A DNA stretch of 64,000 nucleotides. Origin: Paragonimus westermani (Eukaryota > Platyhelminthes > Trematoda > Plagiorchiida > Troglotrematidae). The notes under the pieces are model-generated. The model did no database searches. It was not told where the DNA came from and worked only from the letters and a program-made list of their open reading frames with translations. The DNA lies in NCBI GenBank assembly GCA_008508345.1, contig QNGE01001244.1, forward strand, positions 116,889-180,888, written 5' to 3'. The position numbers and the translations under genes are program-made. Each line of letters opens with the position of its first letter. The stretch's first letter is position 1. Positions 26,263 to 38,440 of the stretch are shown piece by piece.

Positions 26263-29200
26263 GACTGTTGAACCAGAATCAGTGGGTGGGGACTTCGGAG
26301 CCAGGCCTCTTCGCGGCATGAACAATTGATAGGCATACGAAGTCGACGTTGTTTAGACAAATCAATTCAACTAACCGTACTACCTTTCTCCTCTGCTTCT
26401 TCCGAGTTTCGTTTCTTCAAGTCAAAATGATTTCCCAGTATTCACACTTTTGACGTTACCATGCACTGGCAACATAAATCAGTAAGTTATTTGAGTGACC
26501 ATCCCCCCGATTGTACAACCGGATGTGTGCTTTCTTTGAAAACCACATCAAAACCCTAAAACTGTCATTTACTCCAATTCGGTATGCTATGAGTTAACGG
26601 TTTTTCTCTCGCGGTTTCCGATGTTGGCGAAGCCGTATCTCGTGATCAAGAACGAATATAAAAAAACACCGGTCTCAAAGGCAGAGCAAAACTAATTCCA
26701 GTGGATCTCAGTGAGTCGTAATTAACGCAAAATCAGACCTAGTCTTATGATATATTTTTGTCTGAAGAGACCACAAAGGCACTGTCTATATGTGCATACG
26801 TCTAAACAGAGCAACTCAGACGCACTTGAAGCTGGATTCTTCACTGTCTTCCAGAATCTTTTCGGACAGACTAAACATTCTGATTAAAATGTGTTTGCAG
26901 GTGATGTGAACGCACATCCCGATAGTTAAAGATGAGCTGAAATAATTGTGCACATCTTGCGAACTCTACACCGAATTCTTCATTTCATCCAGAGAGATGG
27001 CGGTGTCAAATGGATGTTACACTGTAAAAACCAACCATAAACAAAAGATAACTGCTCCGGACTAGCTCATCCAGCTGTCGACAATGGAAAAACTGTGAGT
27101 TTAGATCAAATGTTATCGATTTTCTTCCTCTGGGAACCAAATGGGTGTCCCAAATCATCTTTTTTGAAACATTATAAGGCTCAAGGCTCAAACTTTCTCC
27201 CATCCACTCTTATCAACGATGGTAATGAGATTACTGCCTGAACCACACACTTACGTGCCGCATTCAATTCTGAAGAGGCCAATCAGTAATCATTCCCGCC
27301 TCCTAAAGAAGTGTCATAATAAAGTGTGGACCACAGTGCTAGTGACTTTGTTCTCAAAATGCTCATAATTTCCCTAATGCGGTAGTTTCTGGAACAGAGA
27401 ATCAGACACAGGAGAAACAGGCAGGTTTGTCAACCTGAGGTTCACTATGCGACAAACACTGGGGAGTCTACATTCTTCCTTCAGGCAACAACCGCATCAT
27501 TTTTGGAAGTAAAGGTGGTTAGTATTTGAGTGTCAAACGTACTCATTGGGAGAGCCTCTATCGCACTGGAATGAGTCCATTTATTGAAAGCACTGTACTC
27601 TGAGGCAAAGTGTACATTAAACTGAGGATAACAGAGTGTTCTCAACTTCTCCAGGGAGGGAAAAATGTCGCCCTTCAGACTCAGATACATGACCGAATAT
27701 CCCCTGGAAGAAGCGCTGGACGATTCTGAGGATCCTTGAGTGGAATTTCTGCCAGGTAATAAACTGATGGGTGCCAAATATGCGAAAGACAATGATTTGT
27801 TTGACTCCCCAATGAAAAACACACAGACAATGATGAATAGGGTAAAAACTGTGACTGATCCGTAGGGTATGCAATTATGCTGGATGCTCGGCTACGAGAG
27901 GGATAATAAAGAAATTCGCTGATACAGTAGAATATTAATGTTAATAATATGCGGGATATCCGGAAATAACAACCAAGATAAATGTTTTTTTTTTCAAGTT
28001 ACCTGATTGTTGTCATCTAAGAAGTCTACGGCTTTTCTTTAAACCTCTTCATACCTTCCGGTTTAGAAATGGTGGTTGTTGTACGGAGACTTCATTGTAT
28101 ACCTAATGTGAAAATATCGATCTAAGGTGGAAAATGCTTGTTTCCTTCCCTTATCAAGTTAAACATCAGTCACAGGCCATTCACATGCCTAAACATACCA
28201 CCACCAATCCACCCCCAACCCCTTCTCTAGAGTGAAAGATTTCAGCTTGAGGAAATACTGGCTCAACTCTGATTGTTCTATTCGACGATTACTAGCCTGA
28301 ACTGTGTGAAAAATAGAGCATTTCAAATCAGGAGCAGGTATTCAGTGGAAATTTCCCAGCAGGCAGAATCTGTGAACTGAGCTGAAGATATAAACGAATG
28401 TTTTCCTAAATATAGTTAACAGAGCAGTCTCCTCGAAACCTACTCTTATCATCTTGTTTATTGAAAATTTATCTTTCAAAACGCACTGATCAAAAGGAGG
28501 ACTTTATCACGGCACCGGCCATCATTCCGGAGTCGAAAAAGATCAGCCTCTGTCAAATGAGAATGCCGGTTGTTGACAATTAAGGACAATGTTGGTCACC
28601 CCTTGTGTATTCGAGGGGTTTCTCAGAAGTTCACAAGAGATGATGTGACGTATGAGCCTGCTGGAATTAAAACAACTTTAGTACATGTGAATAAGACGTA
28701 TTCAACAAAGCTGTGTGAATGAAAGGAGAACATGTTTGATTTCAACTGTGCGTGCACGAAAAATATTTGATTTGCTCACTATAGCTTACAATATTTAGCA
28801 CTAACAGCGACACCGACAAAGTACGGAGGCTCAGTTCCTGCCACAAAAATATGCTCCCATTTATCAAACGTAAAAACGTCCGGAAAGTGTGAATGTCACT
28901 ATTTCAGTTTGGCAAAATGGTGGACGAAGTTCGTCAGCTTCACGCTTAAGGACAGCGGACTACGTACATTATAGCTCACCTTTTCAGGCAAGATATCTGA
29001 AAAAACTGTACGATCGATCAAACAGCATAGCAAAATTGCACTCGTTGCTTGGTATTACATTCCAATTCGTGCCTCGGATGGTACGGACTTTATGAAAAAA
29101 GTGTACTATATGACGCCATGAGAAACGTATAAAGCTTCGTGGACGTTTTTCCGTATGACTCCCGCAAGTCATTCTCCCTGAACCTAGCGCAAGAATCTAG

Positions 29201-30713
29201 TGTTAGGTACACTGATCAGTTTTTAACCTACGTTAGTTAGTATTGAACTGTTGCGGTAAAGGAGACCGGTATCAGGTTGCTTTAAGTTGTATGATGAAGA
29301 TTGTAGGTACGCCAAAAATGTAAGCATATTTTGATCATAAAGGATGATTTTGATTACGGATTGATTTTGTTTCTGAAAACAAAGATCTTTGGCTCATAGA
29401 TACACGCTGTGACAAAAGATGCAAACAGGAACAAGTGACACGTGAAAACATCCTTTATTAACCCCTGATATAGCCACCAGTAAATGTTTCTCGTTGTACT
29501 TTGCTTTTTGTCGGATAGGCACATATATACAGAAAAAATTTCAACCAAGGATTTTCTTTGTAGCATGCAGTTGCCCATCTCTAAAGATACACACTCACAC
29601 TTCTATAGCTGCAAGTTGCTGATACCTTCTTTCTAACTACATTGTAAGTGCAAGACGAGAAGAGAGTTAACCAGAACGTCTGCTTTCCGTTTTCGCCTGT
29701 CACTGTAGGCATTCATCAAGAAAAATTTAAACATCCGATAAACATTTCAAAAACTATGTAATACTCTATCACATCCAAAACACGATTAGCAGAACGCATA
29801 GCTCCATTGTCCCTATTCAAGAAATTGTCCGCCAGTAGACTAAACAACGCAAAAATTTGGAAAGCATACTTTCGTGAAAAATGAACGCAAAAAAGTATTC
29901 CCATTCAAGCGACCAATCAACAACAAAAACGTTGCAAACGACGGGTATCTTCAGTTATTTTCTTCCCCCATCTCAAAAAAAGCAATATTCGAAGTATAAT
30001 GGTCTGACTTGGAATTCGGATTAAGTCTACATTGGTTAGTATCCAGTTTACGGAAAATCCATTATGGCAATTGGTGATGCAACATTGTCCGAACGCATAA
30101 ACGGAAAGGTGGAGTGGAATAAACACAACATTCACTCAGTAAAAGTCATTAACAGTTAGCCGAAAGAACGATTAACTTCGTTAAAGGTAATGAATTTGAC
30201 CAGAGTAAACAGACTTGGGAAATAAAAGGCGGTTTGGAAGCCTCAAAGCCCGGTGGGACAAATTTCAGACACTGTTTACAAACTCCAAACTCAAGGGATG
30301 AGGTGGTATACAAAACATGGATTCTCGTCCTTTTCACATACGACGTTTATCTCGGAACTAATATTCGTTCTAATCGATCAAGTTTATGGTCCGGTTACTG
30401 ACAAACCATGCATGAGACAACAGACAATCGTTTCTTGTCTCCTCTCATCACAACAACCAAAAATGCTATCAAGAAGTTCGACCGCCCCGCTATCTATTTG
30501 ACAGATAGAAAAGCAGAATAGAACAGTTTGAAATAATCGCAATGGTAGGCAAAAACGACCGAACTAAAAGTAAACCAAAGTCCAAAATGTGTGGTCTGAT
30601 AGTCAGCTTCGGTCTGTAACGAAGCAAAAGTTTCCACATTGCACACCATAAGGTGTTTCTCTTATCTAGGTTGGTCATTGACAAGTCATTCAACAATGGA
30701 CAGAAGCAGTCAG
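26263..30713. other. No recognisable gene
   Basis: Minus-strand frames at 27481-27822 (113 codons) and 27617-27874 overlap in different frames and show no motif. A nine-base T run lies near 27986-27994. No repeat matching the rest of the window was seen. Confidence 0.5.
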
Positions 30714-30768
30714 TTACGGGAACCGAGCATAATCACGTGGCAGCGTCATTACCACTGAGCTGTAGCAA
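30714..30768 (-). repeat. tRNA-derived SINE relic
   Basis: On the minus strand CAGCTCAGTGGTAATGACGC is a good A box, and a B-box-like CTCGGTTCCCG follows after about 20-25 bases. The A box resembles that of the 17.2-kb relic. The short spacing points to an internal deletion. Confidence 0.4.
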
Positions 30769-30953
30769 AATCGTTTTCTACAAATTTACACAGTTATTTA
30801 AACCCGGATGGCCCTGAATGGCATACAGTTGTACACCTAGTTCGAAGCAGGGTTAAGAGAAATGCAGCTAAACCTCAGTAATGGCTCGACCATTCCGGCT
30901 TTAACCATATAGCGTTGTTCAGGAGACGATCGACAAATTTAACGAAATCCAGA

Positions 30954-30994
30954 ATACATACATACATACATACATACATACATACATACATACA
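30954..30994. repeat. (ATAC)n microsatellite
   Basis: About ten units of the tetranucleotide ATAC. It lies directly 3' of an antisense RT fragment; in that element's orientation it reads as a GTAT repeat. Confidence 0.95.
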
Positions 30995-30999
30995 CCATC

Positions 31000-31222
31000 T
31001 TCGTGTAGTAGCCTCAAACTGCGTGAATGTCAAAATGCATTCTATATTGTGAACTGTAATGTGCAATATACAGTTGCACGCGAAGCAGGTATTCGAATCA
31101 GTGAAACAAATAATGAGAAATCGCATTGACTCGATGTTCGATAACATGCGAATACCCCCTGACCGAACAGGCCAAGTTTCACAAACACAGAGTAAGATAG
31201 AGCGTACGGATGGAGAACACAT
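31000..31222 (-). pseudogene. Non-LTR retrotransposon RT, C-terminal fragment
   Basis: The minus-strand frame contains VRSILLCVCETWPVR, which fits the conserved VR-x-x-LLYG-x-ETW-x-xR motif lying downstream of the RT catalytic core in fluke-type non-LTR elements. It is followed by a stretch fitting the usual IRRL...LRNIARIC region. In the YG pair Tyr-Gly has become Cys-Val. Only this C-terminal piece is visible; RT motifs A to C are absent. The frame continues into the ATAC microsatellite. It probably belongs to the same broad type as the copies at 58.6-61.1 kb. Assignment rests on one motif and its surroundings. Confidence 0.5.
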
Positions 31223-31229
31223 TCACATG

Positions 31230-34200
31230 CAGAAGGACCAATGTAATTTTGCTGTCACTGGTTGGCAAAACGACATTCAGACCTACGAAGTATGACTGAT
31301 TACACCCTAGTCACACATTCAACATTTGTACAACCACCTACATAGGCGAAACTATTCACTAGCTCTAACACGTTACCAGAACAGGGGAATGGGCATCGGC
31401 AAGAGTTCTACACGCAAGCGAATTAGTGTTCTGAATGGCAAATAAGTGAAGTTCGCCACCGGCAAACAATACACTTCCATAAGATTCTAATCAGGGGAAA
31501 ATTTAGAGATAAATGAAGGGGGATAACCCGTTTGAATTGAATACGTGTCGGAAATGGTGCAGTAAGCCTGAATGTACAGGTCCCACGAAAACCGAAGTCC
31601 TCGTTGAACTACGTTTTCGCGTTCTCGATGTTACAGAAGATTGGTTCGAAGCTGATTGTGTTCTTATTCTATACAGCTCAGATACTACTTGGTTCTGCCA
31701 AACTAGCTTCCACAGCTAAGAACGTCCGCAAAGAAATCAAAAGGCAGTGAGCTCCGGACAGGAACTGTGTGGCTGTCCTTGTCTATGTCCTTAATTAGAG
31801 TAAGAACGGTTGTTTTCAAAAGAGAAGACAAACAATTGCATGGAAAAAAGCAGTGGAAAACGAAGAAGAACAAGACAGCCAAACATTATCTTACCCTGAC
31901 CGACTTTGTGGGCAGATCCACCAAGGGCGATTGATAGTTCAATACTGCAGTTTGCAAGAGCTCCTGCCGTATTGGGCAATTGGGGGACTTGAGGAATGTC
32001 TCAATCAAAGGGAGATTCGGTTCAACAACAGACAGACGATACAGGTTGCATAAATCCATGGTAGCGCCGACAGATGCCTCCCGTTGACACGAGGGGGCGC
32101 AGACCGAATTGCAGCGGATATGTGGTCTACGACGTCGTGTTGCTTTTCGACCTGTTCACATTTTAGAAATGGGGAACAGAGAACGAAGTAAGCTATGGAG
32201 AAGATTATTATACATCTACACCTATGCAAAATGTGAGAAGATAAATCCGTCTCTCTTGTATGAAACAAAATTTGTCCAGTTGTACGATTACAGCATTCAT
32301 TGCAATAAAACACCCGTAGGACGCTAGTGCACCTATCGTAAGAATGTGAGCTGAGTGTTGTGAACATACACCAATGGCAGTCAATTACGACGGCTATGGG
32401 TAAGCCACGCCAACTTCTCAGTCGTGAGTACTACGTAAGTGGTTCGCATCTCCGACAGAGGGTTAAAATTTTGAGCTTCCGCATACTAAGTCATGTCTAC
32501 ATCGGGTACGATCAGGCTGCCCAAGGTTAGACTGGGGCAATCGCAAGAATTCGGGCCCAATTCCACAACTGGCATCGTTACCAGTGAGTCAGTCACAGAT
32601 CGGCCAGGAACGACGACTTACAACTTCTGTTTCCAGGGAAGATCGATGGCAGTATGTACTTATCAAGTTTGACTGTTTTATCCCCGGTAGAGCATAGTAC
32701 AGTAATATGTCTTAGTGTCGACTGAAAGGAGATCAAAATGGGCAGATAGGTTTCTGTTCATCATCCAGGGACAGATCGGGGCAGACACCAAGAGGGAACG
32801 GAAACATCAAGAGACCTTCAACAAAGATTGAAAAACACGTTTAGTGTGATTATGTAACGTACACTGGAAATAAATTAAAAAAGCCTTTGGTTCAATACAG
32901 CAGTTTCCGACGTCAGTGATTTCCGGCGCAGTCGAAAAACGGAGAAGGACACATGCGCATTAAGTTGATCGTGCATGGAGAGAGTCGGCATTATGTTCAT
33001 GGAAGCCGACGGCCTAAACGATAACAGACAATAGCGAACTGGCGAGCGTGTGCCCCACTGCGTAACACGCAATATTTCCAGTACATTGTTGAGCTAGTCA
33101 ATACAACCTCCAAACGTTTGTAACCATTTTGAGAGCTTAGCCTTACCAGGTAGTTTGGGTATAAGGCAGCGTTCCTCCTATGAGAGTAGGTCGAACAGAG
33201 GCCATAATATTGTGTAACTCAGTAAAGCAATTTTAACACGCTCGACTGCTGGAGAACCAAGGGACAGCAGAGTAATTGCACAAGAATGGGGACGATGAGC
33301 AAAGTTGAGAATCGGCTATTAGTGACAAACGCATTAGCAACTAGGGACAGATCACGAATTTGGTGAGGACACAGATGATCGGAAAACAAGGCAGGGATAA
33401 CTTTTACCGACAGTAGGCGAATAAGTGCTATATTCAACAGGGATTGGTGACAAGTACCACAATGGTAAGTTAAAAACTAATTGCCTCGAGTTACAGTATG
33501 CTGAGTTCGTGGGCTATTAACTGAAGCAAATAAGTAACGCAACACAGGAGAGGTCCTCAAAAAAAAAGGCAATTGAAAACGCTTTGCAGCTTAAAAATGT
33601 TAAGGAAGAATTCTTTAGATTTTGCGGGAAGAGACGAAAGGCTCGCGAAACGATAAAAGGTTAAGCAATTTCTCACTGTACGGTTCAAAATTCTTTTACA
33701 CCTAGCTAAACTAGGCGGGTCTCAGAGACTGCTGATCGCAAACAAACGTACCAAACAGAATAGTCATTGCAAACCAGGACAGGCCAATAAACGTTAGTAG
33801 AATTCAACATCGTTTCTTATCTTCCCGCTAAGGAACATAGAACAAAAACGGAGCATTTTTTCGTCACATTCATGAAATCGGTTACAGATTTGGGATAACG
33901 TTTTCGAAACATGACCCAAAACAGCACAAAGCGAACGGCGATAGTCACAGATCGATTCGATTCGAATCGCTGTCGGCCGTACACGGTGAACAGCCAACAA
34001 ACTTCGGTTGTCCTCAGATGACCTCTCCACGTTGATGTTATCGATACGGCCAAATACAGAATCGACAACGGCCGAATAACTGATGGATCGAATGTGGGAC
34101 GGGGCAAACATAGTGCAAACTAACCAGTGTTAACCCAAACGAACGAACCAGGAAATGAAACAGACGATAATAGATTACAGGAAACAGGGCAGTTTGCTGC

Positions 34201-35484
34201 AAACGATTCGATACAAGTGAACCAGAAAACGGTCTCAGCAGCACACGTGGTTGTTAATGTTAACAAGCAAAAGAGAGGAACCAGTACTGAACAACTAGCA
34301 GTCTCATAAAAGATGTACTTTCAGTCTAATTAGATGAATAAGAAGCAAGGTGATCTCAACTGTTCAGGTAAGATCACAGCTATCGTCGCCAGATCATGTG
34401 TCTGTCAAGCGAACGGTGACAGTGACCAACAATTTGACAGACGATTTGATACATTTCATTACGCACATTAGCGTTGAACTCTGAGAGATGTCGGTTTACA
34501 GACGGCTCGTAAAAAGGATCTACCAGATCCAGATAATTTTCTAACGCAATCCAAAACTACGAAACAGTAACAAACACTAACGTTCTGAGAAATGACCCAG
34601 CAGATAGCCACGAACACAAGATGATAAGCGACACAGTTACGGAACACTGATCGAATGTGTCTTCGTCAATTAGCTAGATTGTTTGACAACGGTGCACATT
34701 TGAGTAGCAAGTCTTGAACGGAATAGGGTATATAAAAATAGTCGTTCTAATAATGTCGGAGGCAGAGAAAATATTAAAAAGAAGAGATGGAAACATGCAT
34801 GTAAACGGAAACCAACAACATAATGTGGATAAAAAGGTCACATGCTAACACTACCAATGAGTTCGTCAGTAAAGAATACCTAGAAAAAGCGGAAATTTTC
34901 AGGTTAAAATATAGAAACGAGATAAACGGAAGGTGGAAAATGTGGTCATCAAGCATTCCGAAATGAGCGTTATTCATAACAGATTAAACACGGCGGTCTG
35001 AGATTCATCACATGAGATCGGGGAGAGAAAAAAACAAATTCATTTTGAGGTTTGCCTAAAAGATGTTTTGCTCAATCCCCGAAGCTGTGGGCTTGAGATT
35101 TACTGTGACAACTACGTCAGGTTATGAGATCTGTTTAACGTAAATGAATCATCGTTCTTATTTTGAAGATCTATCGGTTTTGTTTATGTAACGGTCCACG
35201 CAACTAGGCGACAAGTAACACATGCAGTAGGACTTTGTAAAAATACGCACTATCTGGACATTCTCACCATAAGGGAGAACGATGGGCAAATAAAAAGGGG
35301 AATTTATTGATTAAATACCAAAATCACCTCAAAGTAACCACCTAGTGAGACACAAGAATGGAGTGGCGGGGACAGTGTTTAATAGAGTGCAGCACACTAG
35401 TGTCCTATGGAGAAACTAAAATGACTGATGGCGACATACAGAAAGAATGTACACTTCATAGGCTTGAGGATCTTAGAGAAACTA
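31230..35484. other. No recognisable gene
   Basis: A 120-codon minus-strand frame at 32005-32367 overlaps open frames on the other strand and has no motif. A plus-strand frame at 34127-34309 is hydrophilic but only 60 codons. GATTCGATTCGAATC near 33957 is a local palindrome. Nothing else was identified. Confidence 0.5.
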
Positions 35485-35615
35485 ATTTGAAATTCACTTG
35501 TAAAATCCAATCCAACGACAGCCTGTGATTTTAAATCAGTTATTCACAGTATCAGTGGCACATTGCAGCCGTCTCTGAGTTGGCTATGAATAGAGTTGCT
35601 ACTCCAACTTGTCTA
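35485..35615 (+). repeat. Direct repeat flanking the broken PLE, left copy
   Basis: CCAATCCAACGACAGCCTGT and about 60 following bases match 36815-36905 in the same orientation. The common stretch includes CAGTGGCACATTGCAG here and CAATGGCACACTGCAA there. Since the right copy directly follows the GIY-YIG piece, the repeat is probably the C-terminal or terminal-repeat part of the same PLE, so this would be the end of a second PLE copy. Confidence 0.45.
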
Positions 35616-35652
35616 ATTGAAACAGAACATTATGAGTACAAAACAACAACAG

Positions 35653-36065
35653 TTATTCCGATTTTTTCCCTATGATTCCGACATCGATTTGATTGTCGTC
35701 AATAAAGGTGCAGAGACAGTCAAAAGTTTCTTGCAATAATACACTGGTGAGTAGGGAGGTCACATCCAAGAATACGTTGTCGTTAATGATATTCACTGAA
35801 TCGAGTGAATCTACAGAGTCGAAGATGTCTTTTAGACTTAAAGGAGTTGGTCGTAATTTGTTCTGTCCTAACATCTCCAACAGCCATTGTGCTAAAGCAT
35901 GATATGGTTAATTGTACATGTCCAGGATGGGTCTTAATGGCACTCCGCCCATAGGGACTTTGGGAACACCGTTCCTGTAAGTCACATACACACGAACACT
36001 GAGGCATCGATAACATCTGCTTGTTTTATTCGACGGGGTAATTTGGTCAAGCTCTTCTCTACAGC
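35653..36065 (-). pseudogene. Penelope-like element RT, N-terminal motifs (inverted piece)
   Basis: Read from high to low coordinate, the translation gives a Lys/Arg-rich stretch, then GVPKVPMGGVPLRPILDMYN, fitting the PLE signature PK-x-HK-x-x-PLRPI. After one in-frame stop comes PYHALAQWLLEMLGQNK. Further on lies DNVFLDVTSLLTSV, the RT motif A region that in PLEs reads SFDV-x-SLFT-x-V. A frame change precedes the first motif and the frame ends at 35653. Motifs B and C are missing from this piece. The rest of the element lies on the plus strand at 36120-36810, so the element has been split by an inversion. Penelope-like RTs prime from chromosome ends or nicks and often carry a nuclease. Confidence 0.75.
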
Positions 36066-36119
36066 GTTCGTTTTATTCTTATCTTTTCCCAAACGATGAT
36101 GATCCCCCGGTCACGCTAG

Positions 36120-36810
36120 ATGAGTTCCACAAGGGATCATCCCAATATAGGGTTGATCATCAATTTGGAACATCGGGGTAGACTCTCATTCACAGACGCT
36201 GAGTTGCTTCGTCAATCAGATGGAACACTACAAAGATCCATTCACAGGAGAAAGAAATGGACGGTTCAATGCACACATTTTCACAGTTTTTTCCCGCTAA
36301 GGTACAAAAGAAATTTGGTGCGTTGTACGTTGAAGAGAACGTAGAAGATTTGCGTACCGAACATTCTTCAAGAGGAAGTATCGTATATTCGAAAGATTCT
36401 TGCTGGAAATGGATATCCTGGAAGATTCACAGATAAAAATTCGCATTCGGCTACAAAACTTGAACTTGTTCAGACAGCGGAGTAGAAGCCGATTTTTATC
36501 CGCCTATCATATATGAGTGAGGTTAACGGTGAAATAATTTGCTGCACACTTTCAGACACGATTGACGGTGTGTACATGGCAGCATGACTTACCACACAAT
36601 TCGACAGCTGCCTGGTACTGGTTCAACGCCTTGAGGATAATCTGACTAGGTTCTTTTCGTCTTTCTGTATCTATTCTTCCACCTGTTTTTGGTAGACAAG
36701 TTACATTGAGAAAGCCACAAAGCGGCTATCGGAGAGAATTCGTGAACATCGACCGAAATGGCTTTGTAGTGCGGTCGGCTCCCACTTAGCTGGCACTAGA
36801 TGCCACTTAA
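36120..36810 (+). pseudogene. Penelope-like element, RT thumb and GIY-YIG nuclease
   Basis: The plus-strand translation starts with HPNIGLIINLEHRGRLSFTD and LQRSIHRRKKWTVQCTHFHS, then PLRYKRNLVRC, the region that follows the YxDD motif in PLE reverse transcriptases. After several stops come FCIYSSTCFW and TSYIEKATKRLSERIREHRP, a recognisable GIY-YIG endonuclease region with YIG changed to YIE and the conserved Arg region RLSERIREH kept, then SHLAGTRCHLKDN. A possible YxDD remnant (DDD near 36090-36100) lies just upstream. The pieces from motif B to motif C are lost at the inversion junction between about 36065 and 36120. It is not functional. Confidence 0.8.
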
Positions 36811-36814
36811 AAGA

Positions 36815-36905
36815 CAATTTAAAAGTCAAAAGTAAAACCCGATCCAATGACAGCCTGTAATTTTTAAGCAATTTGTTTATGAAGCATCAATGGCACACTG
36901 CAACA
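36815..36905 (+). repeat. Direct repeat flanking the broken PLE, right copy
   Basis: This matches 35485-35615 (CCAATGACAGCCTGTAATTT and the TGGCACA-CTGCA region). It directly follows the GIY-YIG remnant, so it is likely the PLE C-terminal region or start of the terminal repeat. Confidence 0.45.
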
Positions 36906-36949
36906 CCATAGTGATTGTGAAACTAATCGGACTGAATAACACTTGCAGT

Positions 36950-38142
36950 GTTCTAGCTTTGCATTCATTAAGTGAGAACGTGCCCTCAGCAAAACAGTGT
37001 TTAGGAGAGCTGAACAGGCACATAAAGGAGATAGGGTGGCACAAGAGAAGGAGATCGCAGCCTTAACGTTGTCAGTGTAACGCGCAGTCGAGACCAGCAA
37101 GCGCGTATGGATTGAATTTGACTTGTGTAACGCAGCTGGATGTCGGCACCGTTTTACTTTGTTTGTGTAAGTCACGTGCCTGGTTTACTGAGCCTTTGGC
37201 TCATGCTTGTTCGTGTTGTTTCCCTTTACAGGGCTGTTGTTGGGACCTCTGTTTAGGAAGAATGCTGTTCCCCGGTGCGTCCGCGTTACCCAAAGTTGAT
37301 CCACAAGTGTAGCGGGCAATCAGAGCGGAAACGGCTGGCTTGCATGTTACAGTCAACAAACAACTATCTCCAAAAGTTTAAAGCCGTTCACAATAAACCG
37401 AAAACTTCGATGTATACAGCGCCTAAAAGTCATTTTGTCAAGGTTAACGTCCGATGGGAAGCATCTGGTCAGTACAAAGCGTCAGAAGCTTGAAGTTATC
37501 TTGAACTGAACATAAATTGCCGCAACACTGGCGACCAACGATAACGAACGTGTACAAGAGACAAATCCAAGTTAACCATTTACCACGGTCTTTATCGTTT
37601 GGATCACCCATCTAAACTATTCCGTTCAAACGGTTTTGCCCTGAACACCTATAAGAATGCCGCAGCTGCAGTCTGGTGAAGGGAGGCAGAGGTAAAATCC
37701 AAACGCCAACAACCGGTAACATGCATCCGCTTGCAGATCAAGTGAATTAATTGTGAACGAGACTACCACAGACCCATGGTGAGTAGCATCCACTTCAAAT
37801 GGTCTGATGTTCAAGTCTTTGTTTTAGGTTATGCCCCATCTCCGTTCTGTAGATCTCAACCTGAAGCTTTGTGTTTTGGTGGAAATTGGTGCTGAAAAAT
37901 AAGGATGTAAGAAGAGTGGTTCAAGGCAGCTACTGCATGTGTGCTACTAACTAAGACTTACAGCTACATTCTTCGGTGCATCTGATCAGCGACACAACGT
38001 CATTTGAACCACGGACAGGAAGCCATTAGGAATTGATGAAGACAAACTCGAAGTCAACATCTCCACACTCTAGGTCAAGTCATGAACTGCCTACCGCTGC
38101 GTTTATCTGAACCACACTCAGAGAGCGCAAACAAGACATGAT
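36950..38142. other. No recognisable gene
   Basis: A stretch at 37140-37320 has splice-like signals (GTAAGT near 37168, TTTACAG near 37229) and raised G+C, but the flanking frames match nothing known. No other feature was seen. Confidence 0.4.
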
Positions 38143-38366
38143 ACTTTTCAAGTTGAACATCACTCACGTTTGATCGCAGCGTTCGCATTCAGATTGACTT
38201 TGCAGCCAGCATCTTTCGAAAAGAAGTACTAGACTCGAGTTTCGCTCTCATTGGAGCCCATCAGTAGTGCATATCCTTGCCACGGCGGGTATCTGAACTC
38301 CGGCCATTCCAATCATGAGGCAACCTTGTTGACTACTGCGTCATTGACCCCACATTAGGCACGACC
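38143..38366 (-). repeat. Hammerhead-bearing tRNA-derived SINE, best copy
   Basis: On the minus strand the order is: a short leader (TCGTGCCTAATGTGGGGTCA), A-box-like TAGTCAACAAGGTTGC, B-box-like GAGTTCAGATACC, a GTGGCAAGGATATGCACTA link, a hammerhead motif, then a tail ending GTGATGTTCAACTTGAAAAG. Related fragments lie at 15556-15640, 16937-17040, 18372-18500 and 38366-38440. The tRNA-like head would provide a pol III promoter. The design matches the known Smalpha SINE family of schistosomes in which the ribozyme is part of the transcript. SINEs need a partner LINE; the non-LTR remnants in this window are candidates by proximity only. Confidence 0.7.
38226..38270 (-). ncRNA. SINE hammerhead ribozyme, one core change
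   Basis: Read from 38270 down: stem I strand GCACTA, core CTGATGG, stem II GCTC-CAATGA-GAGC, GAAA, helix III ACT-CG-AGT, cleavage base C at 38232, stem I strand TAGTAC. ACTA pairs with TAGT; a C-A mismatch and one more G-C pair follow. The core should read CUGANGA; here the last A is G (A9 to G). Everything else fits, including a GUC cleavage triplet. The A9 change suggests weak or no activity for this copy. Confidence 0.65.
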
Positions 38367-38440
38367 GAAATCAAATGTGGGTGATGTTCAACTTGAAAAT
38401 AAACCAAATCCCCGACTACTCATCAGTAAAGACATGACAC
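38366..38440 (+). repeat. HHR-SINE tail in opposite orientation
   Basis: AAATGTGGGTGATGTTCAAC and TTGAAAATAAACC match the tail region of the neighbouring minus-strand SINE and of the 18.4-kb copy. It starts where the 5' end of that SINE lies, so the two fragments sit back to back. Confidence 0.45.

Noticed and set aside
37168..37235. GTAAGT to TTTACAG stretch resembling a very short intron
   Set aside because: Flanking frames match nothing and such signals arise often by chance.
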